Shown one piece after another: positions 1-8,039 of a DNA stretch of 50,019 nucleotides. This DNA is from Candidatus Saelkia tenebricola (GTDB taxonomy: Bacteria > Omnitrophota > Gorgyraeia > Kaelpiales > Kaelpiaceae), in assembly GCA_030765145.1 (NCBI GenBank), contig JAVCDA010000072.1, positions 1 to 50,019 on the forward strand, given 5' to 3'. The translations under genes and the position numbers were made by a program. Within the stretch, counting starts at the first letter, position 1. Each line of letters begins with the position of its first letter. Under the pieces are notes generated by a model, which saw only the letters and a program-made list of their open reading frames with translations, did not search any database and was not told where the DNA came from.

Positions 1-1
1 A

Positions 2-75
2 TGGGCGATAGAGGACTTGAACCTCCGACTTCCACGATGTGAACGTGGCGCTCTAGCCAGCTGAGCTAATCGCCC
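2..75 (-). tRNA. tRNA-Val (anticodon CAC)
   Basis: The reverse complement folds as a full cloverleaf: a 7-bp acceptor stem GGGCGAT/ATCGCCC, a D arm GCTC/GAGC, an anticodon stem CCACG/CGTGG around the loop TTCACAT, and a T arm with TTCAAGT. The anticodon is CAC, which reads the Val codon GUG. The discriminator base is A. No CCA is encoded, because the next base in the transcript is T. It follows tRNA-Ile2/Met by two bases and is probably co-transcribed with it. Confidence 0.93.
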
Positions 76-77
76 GC

Positions 78-151
78 TGGTCCCGCCAGGACTTGAACCT
101 GGAACCAACTGATTATGAGTCAGCTGCTCTAACCATTTGAGCTACGGGACC
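78..151 (-). tRNA. tRNA with anticodon CAT, probably Ile2 (lysidine type)
   Basis: The reverse complement gives acceptor GGTCCCG/CGGGACC, D arm GCTC/GAGC, anticodon stem GCTGA/TCAGT, loop CTCATAA and T arm CCAGG/CCTGG. The anticodon is CAT, which fits either elongator Met or AUA-reading Ile2, whose C34 is converted to lysidine by TilS. Consecutive C4-G69 and C5-G68 pairs, A37, A38 and C13-G22 favour Ile2, because these are known TilS recognition features in E. coli. It is not an initiator: there is no run of three G-C pairs in the anticodon stem. The Ile2 identity is inferred. Confidence 0.88.
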
Positions 152-163
152 GATTAAGATAAA

Positions 164-191
164 AGTCTAACACAATCTCAGAAAAAATCAA
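164..191 (-). promoter_or_regulatory. Putative sigma70-type promoter of the tRNA pair
   Basis: On the minus strand TTGATT (186-191) and TAGACT (164-169) are separated by 16 bases and lie just upstream of the tRNA that starts at 151. Placement and hexamers fit a housekeeping promoter for the two tRNAs. The call rests on pattern only. Confidence 0.5.
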
Positions 192-197
192 TGTTGC

Positions 198-218
198 AAA
201 TAAAACCTTGTTACAAGG
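198..218 (-). terminator. Short hairpin with T-tract at the suhB stop codon
   Basis: The minus strand reads CCTTG-TAA-CAAGG followed by TTTTATTT. The TAA of suhB is the three-base loop of the hairpin. A 5-bp stem is weak for an intrinsic terminator, but its place between suhB and the tRNA promoter is suitable. Confidence 0.45.
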
Positions 219-987
219 AAAGGATTTCAAGTATTTTCTGATGTATAATTCCATTGGAAGCAGCTATATCAGAATGAAAAGGATCGTATACATCTCCATC
301 TAATTTTGTCAAACATCCTCCCGCTTCTCTAACAAGCAACAACCCTGCAGCAGTATCCCATGGATTTAGACCTAGCTCCCAAAAACCATCTAAACGGCCT
401 GACGCCACATATGCCAAGTCAAGCGCTGCAGCTCCACATCTCCTTATACCTTGGGCATGATGGATAAAGTTAATGAAATGCTCAATATTCGTATCAGTCT
501 GTTCTTTAAATTCGTAATAAAATCCCGTTGCCAACAATGAACGACTGATAATGTCTATTTTAGATACCGATATTTTTTTACGATTCAAATAAGCACCTTC
601 TCCCTTAATGGAATAAAAAAGCTCATCTCTTGTGGGATCATATATAACGCCAATTAGAGGCTCTTTATCTTTCATGAGCGCAATAGATGTGCAGAAAACA
701 GGAAAGCTGTGAGAAAAATTATTAGTGCCATCTATAGGGTCTACCAACCAGTAATACTCGCTATTGATATCTCCTCCAAATTCTTCGCCTAAGAATTCAA
801 AATTCGGAAAATGTTTCTTTAAATATGCTTTTATTATTTTCTCAGATTTTTTATCTATCTCTGTAACAATATTACGTTCACCTTTAAATTCCAACTTACC
901 TGCCTTACCAAGCTTGCTAAGAATAAATCCTCCAGCCTTTTTGGCTATCTTTTGAGTTATTTTTAAAATTTTGTGCAAATCAATCAT
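211..987 (-). CDS. suhB: Inositol monophosphatase family phosphatase (SuhB-like)
   Basis: This 258-residue protein is a normal-length member of the Mg2+-dependent inositol monophosphatase family, which removes phosphate from inositol-1-phosphate or related sugar phosphates in the cytoplasm. The metal-binding signature is complete: the Glu pair at residues 68-69 (GEEFGG), DPIDGTNNF at 83-91 with Asp83, Asp86 and Thr88, and the C-terminal NPWDTAAG with Asp211. The family motif RRCGAAALDLAY is at 182-193. Substrate cannot be read from sequence; bacterial homologues also act as SuhB or as bisphosphate phosphatases. The ATG at 985-987 overlaps the stop of an upstream 29-codon ORF by 8 bases, so translational coupling is likely. 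The stop codon lies in a terminator-like hairpin. Confidence 0.92.
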   Translation of the reverse strand: MIDLHKILKITQKIAKKAGGFILSKLGKAGKLEFKGERNIVTEIDKKSEKIIKAYLKKHFPNFEFLGEEFGGDINSEYYWLVDPIDGTNNFSHSFPVFCTSIALMKDKEPLIGVIYDPTRDELFYSIKGEGAYLNRKKISVSKIDIISRSLLATGFYYEFKEQTDTNIEHFINFIHHAQGIRRCGAAALDLAYVASGRLDGFWELGLNPWDTAAGLLLVREAGGCLTKLDGDVYDPFHSDIAASNGIIHQKILEILSL

Positions 988-1069
988 TCTTTTTCTTCTT
1001 ATTAGGCTTACCTGACATCCTCTTCTTTCTTCTTTTGTTTTTGAGACCTCGGGGTAATTTTTTACTCAT
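980..1069 (-). CDS. 29-residue Lys/Arg-rich peptide, unknown function
   Basis: This ORF begins with ATG at 1067-1069, preceded by the strong Shine-Dalgarno GGAGGATGATA. It encodes 29 residues starting MSKKLPRGLKNKRRKKR, of which more than half are Lys or Arg. It ends with TGA at 980-982, overlapping the suhB start. The composition is like that of tiny ribosome-associated proteins such as bTHX, but I see no real match. A putative promoter lies about 50 bases upstream. It could be a genuine basic microprotein, or a leader ORF whose translation couples to suhB. The good ribosome site makes translation likely; the function is unknown. Confidence 0.6.
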   Translation of the reverse strand: MSKKLPRGLKNKRRKKRMSGKPNKKKKND

Positions 1070-1118
1070 TATCATCCTCCTTAAATAAAATTTTAACTTT
1101 TATCAAAAAACCTATAGT

Positions 1119-1147
1119 AATCTAACAGTTATGTAGAGAAAAATCAA
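1119..1147 (-). promoter_or_regulatory. Putative sigma70-type promoter of the 29-residue ORF and suhB
   Basis: The minus strand has TTGATT (1142-1147), a 17-base spacer and TAGATT (1119-1124), about 50 bases before the ribosome site of the 29-codon ORF. The region 1070-1192 holds no other gene that I can see. Confidence 0.45.
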
Positions 1148-1192
1148 CAGGACTTTTATTTAAAAACGAAAACTAACTATAGCTCTGATTGT

Positions 1193-1372
1193 TTATAACG
1201 ACTTGTCTCTTTTTGAAAAAAGGACTCTTTCTATTGCAATACGCATCTTATTCAGCATTTCCCTGGGTAAAATAAATTGAGATTTCATAAACGGAGTAAT
1301 AATAACAAACTCAAACATGTTAGGACTATCTTTGACTCGACGAATCGCTACCTTAATAACTGGTTTTACCAT
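1193..1372 (-). CDS. Short hypothetical protein, 59 residues
   Basis: From the ATG at 1370-1372 the frame encodes 59 residues beginning MVKPVIKVAIRRVKDS. The sequence alternates short beta-like stretches (FEFVIITPFM, SQFILP) with a predicted helix (EMLNKMRIAIERVLF), so it looks like a small folded protein. I do not recognise the family. The frame stays open upstream into tRNA-Asp, but a start there would place the coding region inside the tRNA, so I use the first ATG after it. There is no clear Shine-Dalgarno, which weakens the call. It sits 28 bases after tRNA-Asp and may share its transcript. Confidence 0.45.
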   Translation of the reverse strand: MVKPVIKVAIRRVKDSPNMFEFVIITPFMKSQFILPREMLNKMRIAIERVLFSKRDKSL

Positions 1373-1400
1373 CTGAGATTTAACACTAAGAAAATATTGG

Positions 1401-1475
1401 CGGGGACGACGGGAGTTGAACCCGCGATCACTGGATCGACAGTCCAGGGTCTTATCCAGGCTAGACGACGTCCCC
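1401..1475 (-). tRNA. tRNA-Asp (anticodon GTC)
   Basis: The reverse complement folds with acceptor GGGGACG/CGTCCCC, anticodon stem CTGGA/TCCAG, loop CTGTCGA and T arm GCGGG/CCCGT. The anticodon GTC reads Asp codons. The discriminator is G73, the standard Asp identity base. No CCA is encoded. A promoter with consensus -35 and 17-base spacing lies just upstream, so the gene need not depend on proS transcription. Confidence 0.95.
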
Positions 1476-1504
1476 AATTCATATTTTTAAAATTACGAAT
1501 CCAA

Positions 1505-1533
1505 ATAGTAATAGATTTTCCTATTAATGTCAA
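1505..1533 (-). promoter_or_regulatory. Sigma70-type promoter of tRNA-Asp
   Basis: The minus strand carries a perfect TTGACA (1528-1533), a 17-base spacer and TACTAT (1505-1510), 30 bases before the tRNA start, in the short gap after proS. It is one of the best promoter matches in the window. Confidence 0.72.
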
Positions 1534-1539
1534 CAGAAA

Positions 1540-3228
1540 CTATTTTAAATATTGAAGCAGTTGTTCTTCTTTGTTTAAATCAACTAAAATCTCTTTATTT
1601 CGACTTCTAAATTCCATCTTCTTTTCTTTTAAATATTTTGTACCTATTACAACCTGATAAGAAATCCCGATTAAATCCGCATCATTAAACTTTGCCCCAG
1701 CCCGTAATAACCTGTCATCATATAAAACTTCTATGCCCTCTTGAAGCAGATATTTATAAACTTGCTCCGCTTTTTTTGCGATTGTTTCATCCTCAATATT
1801 AGTAGCAATAACAACTACTTCAAAAGGCGCAATTCCTTTACTCCATATTATACCTTTTTGATCATAGTTTTGTTCAATATAAGCAGCTATAATCCTGTTA
1901 ACACCTATACCGTAACACCCCATGATCATATTGCGTTCTTTTCCATTATCATCTACAAAAACTGCTCCTAAGGGATCGCTATATCTTGTCCCAAGCTTAA
2001 AAACATGTCCTATCTCTATAGCATTGCTTATCTTTAATTCTGATTTACACTTAAAACACAGATCACCTTCTTCAACCTGCCTTAGATCAGCAAAATCTTC
2101 AACCTTAAAATCTCTGCCCTCATTTACATTAATAAGATGGTAATCGGTCCTATTGGCACCCGTAACACAATTTTTGATTCCTTTAACATCGTAGTCAGCG
2201 AATATTTTTATTTTAAGTCCTACCGGACCTGAAAATCCAACACCTGAGGAAGTGACATGCTTTATTTCCTCTGGGGAAGACATTCTTAACTCTTTGACTC
2301 CTAGATATTTGCGTAATTTATTTTCATTAACCTCGTTACCTCCTCTTAAAATAACAGCAATAAACTCAGAATCTGCTTTATAGATTATTGTCTTAAGTAA
2401 TTTTTGAGGAGAAATTTTAAAAAACTTTGACACTTCACTAACACTCGTAATTTCAGGCGTATAGACTTCCTTTACATCCTGTTCTTTTTCATCTATTTGA
2501 TTTGAATCTTCTGCTCTTTGAGCAACATCTTTACTAGCTAAATAATTACATTTTTCACATACAACAACCTTGTCTTCTCCGAACTCGGAAATAGCCATGA
2601 ACTCATGAGAAACATCCCCGCCCATAATCCCGGGATCAGCTTCTACAGCCAAAAAATCTACCCCGCATCTTTCAAATATTCTGCAATAAGCATGATACAT
2701 CTTTTTATAACTCTCATCCAAAGACTCCCAGCTTTCGTTAAAACTGTAAGCATCTTTCATAATAAACTCACACGTTCTAACAACCCCGAATCGAGGACGA
2801 GGCTCATCTCTGAATTTAGTTTGTATTTGATAAAGAACCTGAGGAAGCTGCTTATAAGATTTTACATCTTGAGTTAAAAGCCAGGTTATTATTTCTTCAT
2901 GTGTAGGGCCTAATACCATGGATTTATCAGACCTGTTCTTAAACTTGATCATATCATCGCCTAAAACTGCAAACCTACCTGTTTTCTCCCACAGCTCTTG
3001 AGGATGAATTGCAGGAAGAAGAACTTCCTGAGCACCTTCAGCATTCATTTCCTCCCGGATAATAGTCATGACTTTTAACATAACACGCCAGCCTAAAGGT
3101 AAATAACAATATAATCCTGAGGCAAGCCTTCTTATCATACCGCTCCTTAGCATTAATCTATGACTTAGGGCTTCTGCTTCCTTAGGAATCTCTTTCAATG
3201 TAGGTATCAACATCTTTGTGAATCTCAT
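1540..3228 (-). CDS. proS: Prolyl-tRNA synthetase, bacterial type with INS editing domain
   Basis: This class II aminoacyl-tRNA synthetase charges tRNA-Pro in the cytoplasm. It has 562 residues, the usual length for the bacterial type. The catalytic core shows the GPTHEE motif at 107-112, motif 2 (RDEPRPRFGVVRTCEF) at 140-155, and motif 3 with CYGIGVNRIIAAYIEQ near residue 430. Between motifs 2 and 3 there is a stretch of about 170 residues that matches the YbaK-like insertion (INS) domain, which clears mischarged Ala-tRNA-Pro. The C-terminus is the anticodon-binding fold. The ATG has GGAGAGGTGAT upstream and follows ispG by one base, so proS is the last protein gene of the uppS-cdsA-dxr-rseP-ispG-proS operon. 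Confidence 0.97.
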   Translation of the reverse strand: MRFTKMLIPTLKEIPKEAEALSHRLMLRSGMIRRLASGLYCYLPLGWRVMLKVMTIIREEMNAEGAQEVLLPAIHPQELWEKTGRFAVLGDDMIKFKNRSDKSMVLGPTHEEIITWLLTQDVKSYKQLPQVLYQIQTKFRDEPRPRFGVVRTCEFIMKDAYSFNESWESLDESYKKMYHAYCRIFERCGVDFLAVEADPGIMGGDVSHEFMAISEFGEDKVVVCEKCNYLASKDVAQRAEDSNQIDEKEQDVKEVYTPEITSVSEVSKFFKISPQKLLKTIIYKADSEFIAVILRGGNEVNENKLRKYLGVKELRMSSPEEIKHVTSSGVGFSGPVGLKIKIFADYDVKGIKNCVTGANRTDYHLINVNEGRDFKVEDFADLRQVEEGDLCFKCKSELKISNAIEIGHVFKLGTRYSDPLGAVFVDDNGKERNMIMGCYGIGVNRIIAAYIEQNYDQKGIIWSKGIAPFEVVVIATNIEDETIAKKAEQVYKYLLQEGIEVLYDDRLLRAGAKFNDADLIGISYQVVIGTKYLKEKKMEFRSRNKEILVDLNKEEQLLQYLK

Positions 3229-3229
3229 A

Positions 3230-4282
3230 TCACCTCTCCTCTGCCATATCCTTAACCTCCTTCATTAAAACAGAAATAATATTCGCATCTGATACTTTTT
3301 TAACTATTTTACCCTTTTTGAATAAAATAGCACAGTTTTTTCCTCCTGCAATCCCAATATCTGCATCCTCTGCTTCTCCCGGACCGTTAACCTCACAGCC
3401 CATAATTGCAATTTTTAAAGGTTTACTTATAGACATTTTGTTAATTGCTGATTGAGCCTCCCGGGCAAGCTTTATAACATCTATCCCCAATCTGCTGCAG
3501 CCAGGACAAGATATAATTTCAGGAGCAAACTTTCTTAAATTTACAGCAGAAAGAATCATTTTAGCTGTCCTTACTTCTTCAAGTGGAGAACCTGTATATG
3601 AAACCCGAATAGTATCCCCTATACCCTGAAGAAGAAGAGCACCAATTCCTACGCTGGATTTTATGATAGATGTTGTCCCCAAACCCGTAGCAGTAACACC
3701 GAGATGAATAGGGTAATTAAAGAGCGATGCAACTTTCATATTGGCATAATATGTATCTCTAACTGAATTGGATTTCAAAGAAAGCATAATATCTTTGAAA
3801 TTCTGTTTTTGAAAATATTCCAGATACTCTTTCATCAAACAAACCATTCCACTTACCGCATTAGATTTGTTTTTATATTTAGCAGGAATTGAACCTGAAT
3901 TAACACCTACTCTAATAGGAACAGAATATGCCTTGGCTACATCAATCAAATTTTTTAACTCCTGTTTCCTAACATTGCCCGGATTAATCCTTACAGCATC
4001 AGCACCGAATTTAATCGCATCAATAGCAAGATTAGATGCAAAATGTATGTCAACTTCAACTGGAAGTAAACTTTCTTTAAGTATAGATTTTACGAATTTA
4101 GCTTCTTTTTCTTCCTTGTAGGCAACTCTTATGATTTCGCAACCTTCTTTTTTTAATTTAGAAATGGTATTTAATACAAATCCGACTTTTTTAAGAGGAG
4201 TTTTAATCATGGATTGAATTATAACAGGATTGTTACCCCCTATTTTTAGATCAGCAACTCTTACAATCCGTGTTTTCTTCAT
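3230..4282 (-). CDS. ispG: 4-hydroxy-3-methylbut-2-en-1-yl diphosphate synthase (GcpE)
   Basis: IspG is the penultimate enzyme of the MEP isoprenoid pathway; it reductively converts cyclic MEcPP to HMBPP using a [4Fe-4S] cluster. The 350-residue length is that of the short bacterial form, without the insertion seen in plant and chlamydial enzymes. The N-terminal TIM barrel includes EVDIHFASNLA and GADAVRINPGN. The C-terminal Fe-S domain has the cysteines in ISCPGCSRLG and MGCEVNGPGEAEDADIGIAG, giving the three Cys plus Glu cluster ligands of the family. The start overlaps the end of rseP by 4 bases. Dxr two genes upstream supports a complete MEP route in this organism. Confidence 0.97.
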   Translation of the reverse strand: MKKTRIVRVADLKIGGNNPVIIQSMIKTPLKKVGFVLNTISKLKKEGCEIIRVAYKEEKEAKFVKSILKESLLPVEVDIHFASNLAIDAIKFGADAVRINPGNVRKQELKNLIDVAKAYSVPIRVGVNSGSIPAKYKNKSNAVSGMVCLMKEYLEYFQKQNFKDIMLSLKSNSVRDTYYANMKVASLFNYPIHLGVTATGLGTTSIIKSSVGIGALLLQGIGDTIRVSYTGSPLEEVRTAKMILSAVNLRKFAPEIISCPGCSRLGIDVIKLAREAQSAINKMSISKPLKIAIMGCEVNGPGEAEDADIGIAGGKNCAILFKKGKIVKKVSDANIISVLMKEVKDMAEER

Positions 4283-5364
4283 TTTAAGAAAAATTTCCCA
4301 ATATCAAAATACGTAATAGAAATAATTAGTAATAGCAACAATGCCATCCCTACTTGCGTACATTTCTCCTGAATACGAACAGAAACAGGTTTGCCTCTCA
4401 GCTTCTCTATAGCCATAAAAAAAAGATGTCCACCATCTAAAACAGGAATTGGCAGGAGATTAACAAGCGCTAAACTTATACTAATAACAGCCATAAAACT
4501 GATGAAATATAACATTCCTATTTTAGCTATTTGATATGAATAATAAAATATCCCTATTGGTCCCGAAGCCGATTCTTTTAACGATGTTTTTTTCATCAAG
4601 AGATTACCTATCCCGATGAAAAACATTTTGGTAATAAAAAAAGTTTTTTGAGATGCCTTTGAAGCAGCTTTAAAAAATCCGTATCTTTGTGTAAAAATAT
4701 TTTCCGGATCAGGAGCTATGCCAATCAAACCTACGGTCTTCTTTTTCCCTGTTATATACGGAATTTCTTTTTCTGATGTTGTTAACTCAATATCGAATTT
4801 TTCTCCATCCCTCTCTATCGTAACAGTAATCTGCGTATTCCGTAAAGGATGCACATGTTCTGTGAGCTCGTCAAAGCTACTTATATTTTTTCCATTTATT
4901 GCTTTAACAGTATCTCCTACACATAAGCCAGCTTTTTCTGCCGGGTACCCTTCTAAAATTTTGCCTATTTTTGTTCCTAAAGTAGGCATGCCTGCAATAA
5001 ATAAAAACATAAAAAGCAAGAATCCAAGGATATAGTTACCCAGAGGCCCTGCCATAACAATCCCTGCTCTCTTACCAACAGGTTGAGAAAGAAACTCATT
5101 CTTACTTCCGAGCCTATTTTCTTTAGGATCTTCGCCTGCCATTTTTACATATCCGCCTAAAGGAACAATTGATATCCTGTACTCAGTCTCATTCTTCTTC
5201 CATGAAAAAATCTTTGCTCCAAAACCTAAAGAAAACACTTCGACATACACCCCTGCTCTTTTAGCTGTTAAGAAATGAGCGAGTTCATGAATAAATACAA
5301 TTATACCAAACGCACAACCAACTTTTAAAATATTCCAAAACATATACATTACTCCTGTAGCCAT
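4279..5364 (-). CDS. rseP: RseP-family site-2 intramembrane zinc metalloprotease
   Basis: This inner-membrane S2P protease cleaves single-pass membrane proteins such as anti-sigma factors or remnant signal peptides. The first membrane segment holds the zinc motif HELAH near residues 25-29. A PDZ domain spans roughly 120-200 (GYPAEKAGLCVGDTVKAING). The last conserved motif, NLLPIPVLDGGHL, near residue 305 supplies the third ligand. The length of 361 residues is typical for enzymes with one PDZ. The ATG at 5364 has AAAGGAG 12 bases upstream; an internal ATG at 5343 preceded by AGGAG would give a shorter protein that also fits the family. Its position between dxr and ispG is common in many bacteria. 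Confidence 0.95.
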   Translation of the reverse strand: MATGVMYMFWNILKVGCAFGIIVFIHELAHFLTAKRAGVYVEVFSLGFGAKIFSWKKNETEYRISIVPLGGYVKMAGEDPKENRLGSKNEFLSQPVGKRAGIVMAGPLGNYILGFLLFMFLFIAGMPTLGTKIGKILEGYPAEKAGLCVGDTVKAINGKNISSFDELTEHVHPLRNTQITVTIERDGEKFDIELTTSEKEIPYITGKKKTVGLIGIAPDPENIFTQRYGFFKAASKASQKTFFITKMFFIGIGNLLMKKTSLKESASGPIGIFYYSYQIAKIGMLYFISFMAVISISLALVNLLPIPVLDGGHLFFMAIEKLRGKPVSVRIQEKCTQVGMALLLLLIISITYFDIGKFFLK

Positions 5365-5367
5365 TTT

Positions 5368-6516
5368 CTACTTATCTCCTTTTAGAATTTGTTTCGTTAT
5401 TTTTTCAGCATCCTTAAACACTAATTCTATTTTTTCCAAACTATCAACTTTAACCGGCTGATGCAAGCTAACTGCTCTTTGGATCATTTCCGTAATATTG
5501 GTAAACCTAATTTTACCTTCAAAAAACGCCTCTACTAATATTTCATCTGCTTTCACTAAAAAAGCTGGGTAACTCTCTCCTAACTCTAGACATTGATAAG
5601 CTATTTTTAACGCTATGAGTTTCTCTTTATCAGGGATCTCAAAATGGAGTTTTCTCATATTATGCCAGTCCAATCTAAGCCCGGAATCAATTCTGTCGGG
5701 AAATCCTAAAGCATAGGCAATAGGCATTTTCATATCAGTTGGAGCAAGTTCTGCCATAACTGTACCGTCTTTAAATTCAATAAGTCCATGTATAAGCGCC
5801 TCAGGATGAAGCAAAACTTCTATTTCAGAAACAGCAACCTGAAATAGATAGTAAGCCTCTATCACTTCAAACCCTTTATTCATAAGTGTTGCAGAATCTA
5901 TGGTAATTTTTCTGCCCATATCCCATCGGGGATGAGACAAAGCCATTTCAGGTGTCACCTCTACAAGCTCTTCTGGAGAAGAATTAAAAAAAGGACCTCC
6001 AGAACAAGTCAAAATAATTTTAGCAATATCCTTCTTTTTGTTACCATCCAATAGCTGGTATAAAGCATTGTGCTCACTATCAAGAGGAATTATAGAAGAT
6101 TTACTGTTCATTAATTTATTATTAACTATCTCCCCGCAGGCTATAATCGCTTCTTTATTCGCAAGAGCTACATCAATACCGCGCTCTATTGCGTATATTA
6201 AAGGGTAGACTGCGTCTGTTCCGGACATTGCAAGCACAAGCTGGTCTATATCTTCGTCTAAAAGACTAAACAAACCTTTCCGAGAATTAAAAACCTGAAT
6301 ACCTTCGGACGCAAACTTTTCAGATTCATCAATAGAAGGGCAATCTTTTAAGAAAACTTTTTTTACACCAAATTCTTTCGCCTGATTAAAAAGCAAATTA
6401 CAGTTACGTTTTGCTCCTAGACTTAAGATTTGAAAATCACTTTTATGTTGAGAGATTACCTCTAAAGTTTGTTGGCCAACACTACCGGTAGAACCCAGAA
6501 TAACTATTTTTTTCAT
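5368..6516 (-). CDS. dxr: 1-deoxy-D-xylulose 5-phosphate reductoisomerase
   Basis: Dxr makes MEP from DXP with NADPH, the first committed step of the MEP pathway. The N-terminus has the NADPH-binding loop GSTGSVGQQTLE. Metal and substrate motifs are present: PLDSEHNALYQ with the acidic metal ligands, HPRWDMGRKITIDSATLMNKG, and HPEALIHGLIEF further on. The 382-residue length is normal. The start overlaps cdsA by 4 bases and rseP follows after 3 bases, so expression is coupled within the envelope-lipid operon. Confidence 0.97.
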   Translation of the reverse strand: MKKIVILGSTGSVGQQTLEVISQHKSDFQILSLGAKRNCNLLFNQAKEFGVKKVFLKDCPSIDESEKFASEGIQVFNSRKGLFSLLDEDIDQLVLAMSGTDAVYPLIYAIERGIDVALANKEAIIACGEIVNNKLMNSKSSIIPLDSEHNALYQLLDGNKKKDIAKIILTCSGGPFFNSSPEELVEVTPEMALSHPRWDMGRKITIDSATLMNKGFEVIEAYYLFQVAVSEIEVLLHPEALIHGLIEFKDGTVMAELAPTDMKMPIAYALGFPDRIDSGLRLDWHNMRKLHFEIPDKEKLIALKIAYQCLELGESYPAFLVKADEILVEAFFEGKIRFTNITEMIQRAVSLHQPVKVDSLEKIELVFKDAEKITKQILKGDK

Positions 6517-7337
6517 TTGGAAACAAAAGTATAAAGATACAGATAATAAAACGGTAATGAAATAAGAAGACTGTCGATCAAATCCAAAACCCCGCCTAAA
6601 CCAGGAATAGTTCTTCCAGAATCTTTAACTCCTGCATCGCGTTTCAACACCGACTCAGCTAAATCTCCAAACTGAGCACAAACACCTAAAATAAGACCTA
6701 TTGCCGGAATATGCTTTAAGGATATTATCGGAACATATTTAGAACCTATATAAGCAGCCGTAAAAGAAAAAAGTAGTCCTCCAATAAAACCCTCAACAGA
6801 TTTTTTAGGACTGATTCGAGGAACTAAAGGATGCTTCCCGAACTTAGTACCTATAAGATATGCACCTACATCAGTAGCCTTAGAAACAAATACAAAATAA
6901 GCAATCAAATGTGTGCCAAAGTTTAATGTCCTTATTTTGATAAAAAACAAACATGGTATAGTAATATATATCAACCCTAAAATTGTTAAACTTAAACAGA
7001 GAGCAGCATCTTTATTAGTTTTTCGAAAAAATTGATATAAGAAGAGTAGTATCAAAGATAAGCTCAACGGATAAATAAAATATTCTAACCCTAATCTCTT
7101 ATCCCAGGAAAAAAATAATAATAAAAAAGATATAGCATAACCGATACTAGGGTATATTCCACCATATTTCTTTTCAATTATCCTGTAAAATTCTCTAAGT
7201 GCCAACACCGCAATAGCTGCTGCTACTAACACATAGATATAAAAACCTGCAAAAAAGAATACCCAGAATATAAAAAGAGTTAACATAAGTGAACTCACAA
7301 CCCTTTTTATGAAGTTTTTTCTTTTAAACAGAACCAA
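6513..7337 (-). CDS. cdsA: Phosphatidate cytidylyltransferase (CDP-diglyceride synthase)
   Basis: CdsA makes CDP-diacylglycerol from phosphatidic acid and CTP, the branch point of phospholipid synthesis, in the inner membrane. The protein has 274 residues with about seven or eight hydrophobic segments. It carries ISPKKSVEGFIGG and the C-terminal signature, here GDLAESVLKRDAGVKDSGR followed by PGLGGVLDLIDSLL, with the acidic residues that bind Mg2+. The ATG lies inside the last codons of uppS (14-base overlap), and the stop overlaps dxr. The uppS-cdsA-dxr-rseP order is one of the most conserved bacterial gene strings. Confidence 0.96.
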   Translation of the reverse strand: MVLFKRKNFIKRVVSSLMLTLFIFWVFFFAGFYIYVLVAAAIAVLALREFYRIIEKKYGGIYPSIGYAISFLLLFFSWDKRLGLEYFIYPLSLSLILLFLYQFFRKTNKDAALCLSLTILGLIYITIPCLFFIKIRTLNFGTHLIAYFVFVSKATDVGAYLIGTKFGKHPLVPRISPKKSVEGFIGGLLFSFTAAYIGSKYVPIISLKHIPAIGLILGVCAQFGDLAESVLKRDAGVKDSGRTIPGLGGVLDLIDSLLISLPFYYLYLYTFVSK

Positions 7338-8025
7338 ATCTTCTCTCCCTATTCTGAAAATCGTTCATAGCTTCCATTAAATCAGATTTACCAAAATCCG
7401 GCCAAAGCTTTTTTGTAACATAAATTTCAGCATATGCCATTTGCCAGAGCAAAAAATTGCTTATCCTGTACTCTCCGGCAGTACGAATAAGTAAATCCGG
7501 ATCCGGAATTTCAGGGGCATAGAGATATTTTTGTAAAAACTCCTCGCTAATTACATTTTTTGTATTAATCGTTTTAGAATCCTTGATTATTGCTCCTATA
7601 GCATCCAGAATTTCTTTTCTACCGCCGTAATTAATAGCTAGCGTTAAATTCAAACCTTCATGTTTTGCAGTATCATCTATAATAGACTGAATCTTAGAAG
7701 GCAATCCATACGGTAATTCATGCCATCTACCAATAACTCTGACTCTAACTTTTTCATGCTCTGGCAACTCAGTTTTACTTGCCGTTATGTATTTTAAAAA
7801 AAGATTCATGATGATTTTAATTTCCCTTGGCGGTCTTTTCCAGTTTTCAGTTGAAAAAGCATATAATGTTAAGTATCTTACACCTAAATCTACGCATGAC
7901 TTTATTATCCTTTGAGCAGACTTTACCCCCTGTCTATGACCAATCCCCCTGGGCAATTTCCTGTTTTTAGCCCAACGGCCATTACCATCCATTATTACTG
8001 CAATATGTCTGGGGATAATTGACAT
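7324..8025 (-). CDS. uppS: Undecaprenyl (di-trans, poly-cis) diphosphate synthase
   Basis: UppS condenses isopentenyl diphosphate onto farnesyl diphosphate to make the C55 lipid carrier for peptidoglycan and O-antigen. It has 233 residues. The N-terminal signature MDGNGRWAKNRKLPRGIGHR includes the catalytic Asp and the phosphate-binding Gly-Arg. Other family motifs are LTLYAFSTENWKRP, LAINYGGR and the C-terminal IRTAGEYRISNFLLWQ. No good Shine-Dalgarno precedes the ATG; it lies 14 bases after the coiled-coil gene, so it may rely on coupling. Confidence 0.97.
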   Translation of the reverse strand: MSIIPRHIAVIMDGNGRWAKNRKLPRGIGHRQGVKSAQRIIKSCVDLGVRYLTLYAFSTENWKRPPREIKIIMNLFLKYITASKTELPEHEKVRVRVIGRWHELPYGLPSKIQSIIDDTAKHEGLNLTLAINYGGRKEILDAIGAIIKDSKTINTKNVISEEFLQKYLYAPEIPDPDLLIRTAGEYRISNFLLWQMAYAEIYVTKKLWPDFGKSDLMEAMNDFQNRERRFGSV

Positions 8026-8039
8026 CGTATGAGAAAAAT

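Noticed and set aside
1373-1477. An upstream extension of the 59-residue ORF that would start at 1477
   Set aside because: It reads through tRNA-Asp on the same strand and encodes a tRNA-derived Ser/Arg-rich sequence with no Shine-Dalgarno.
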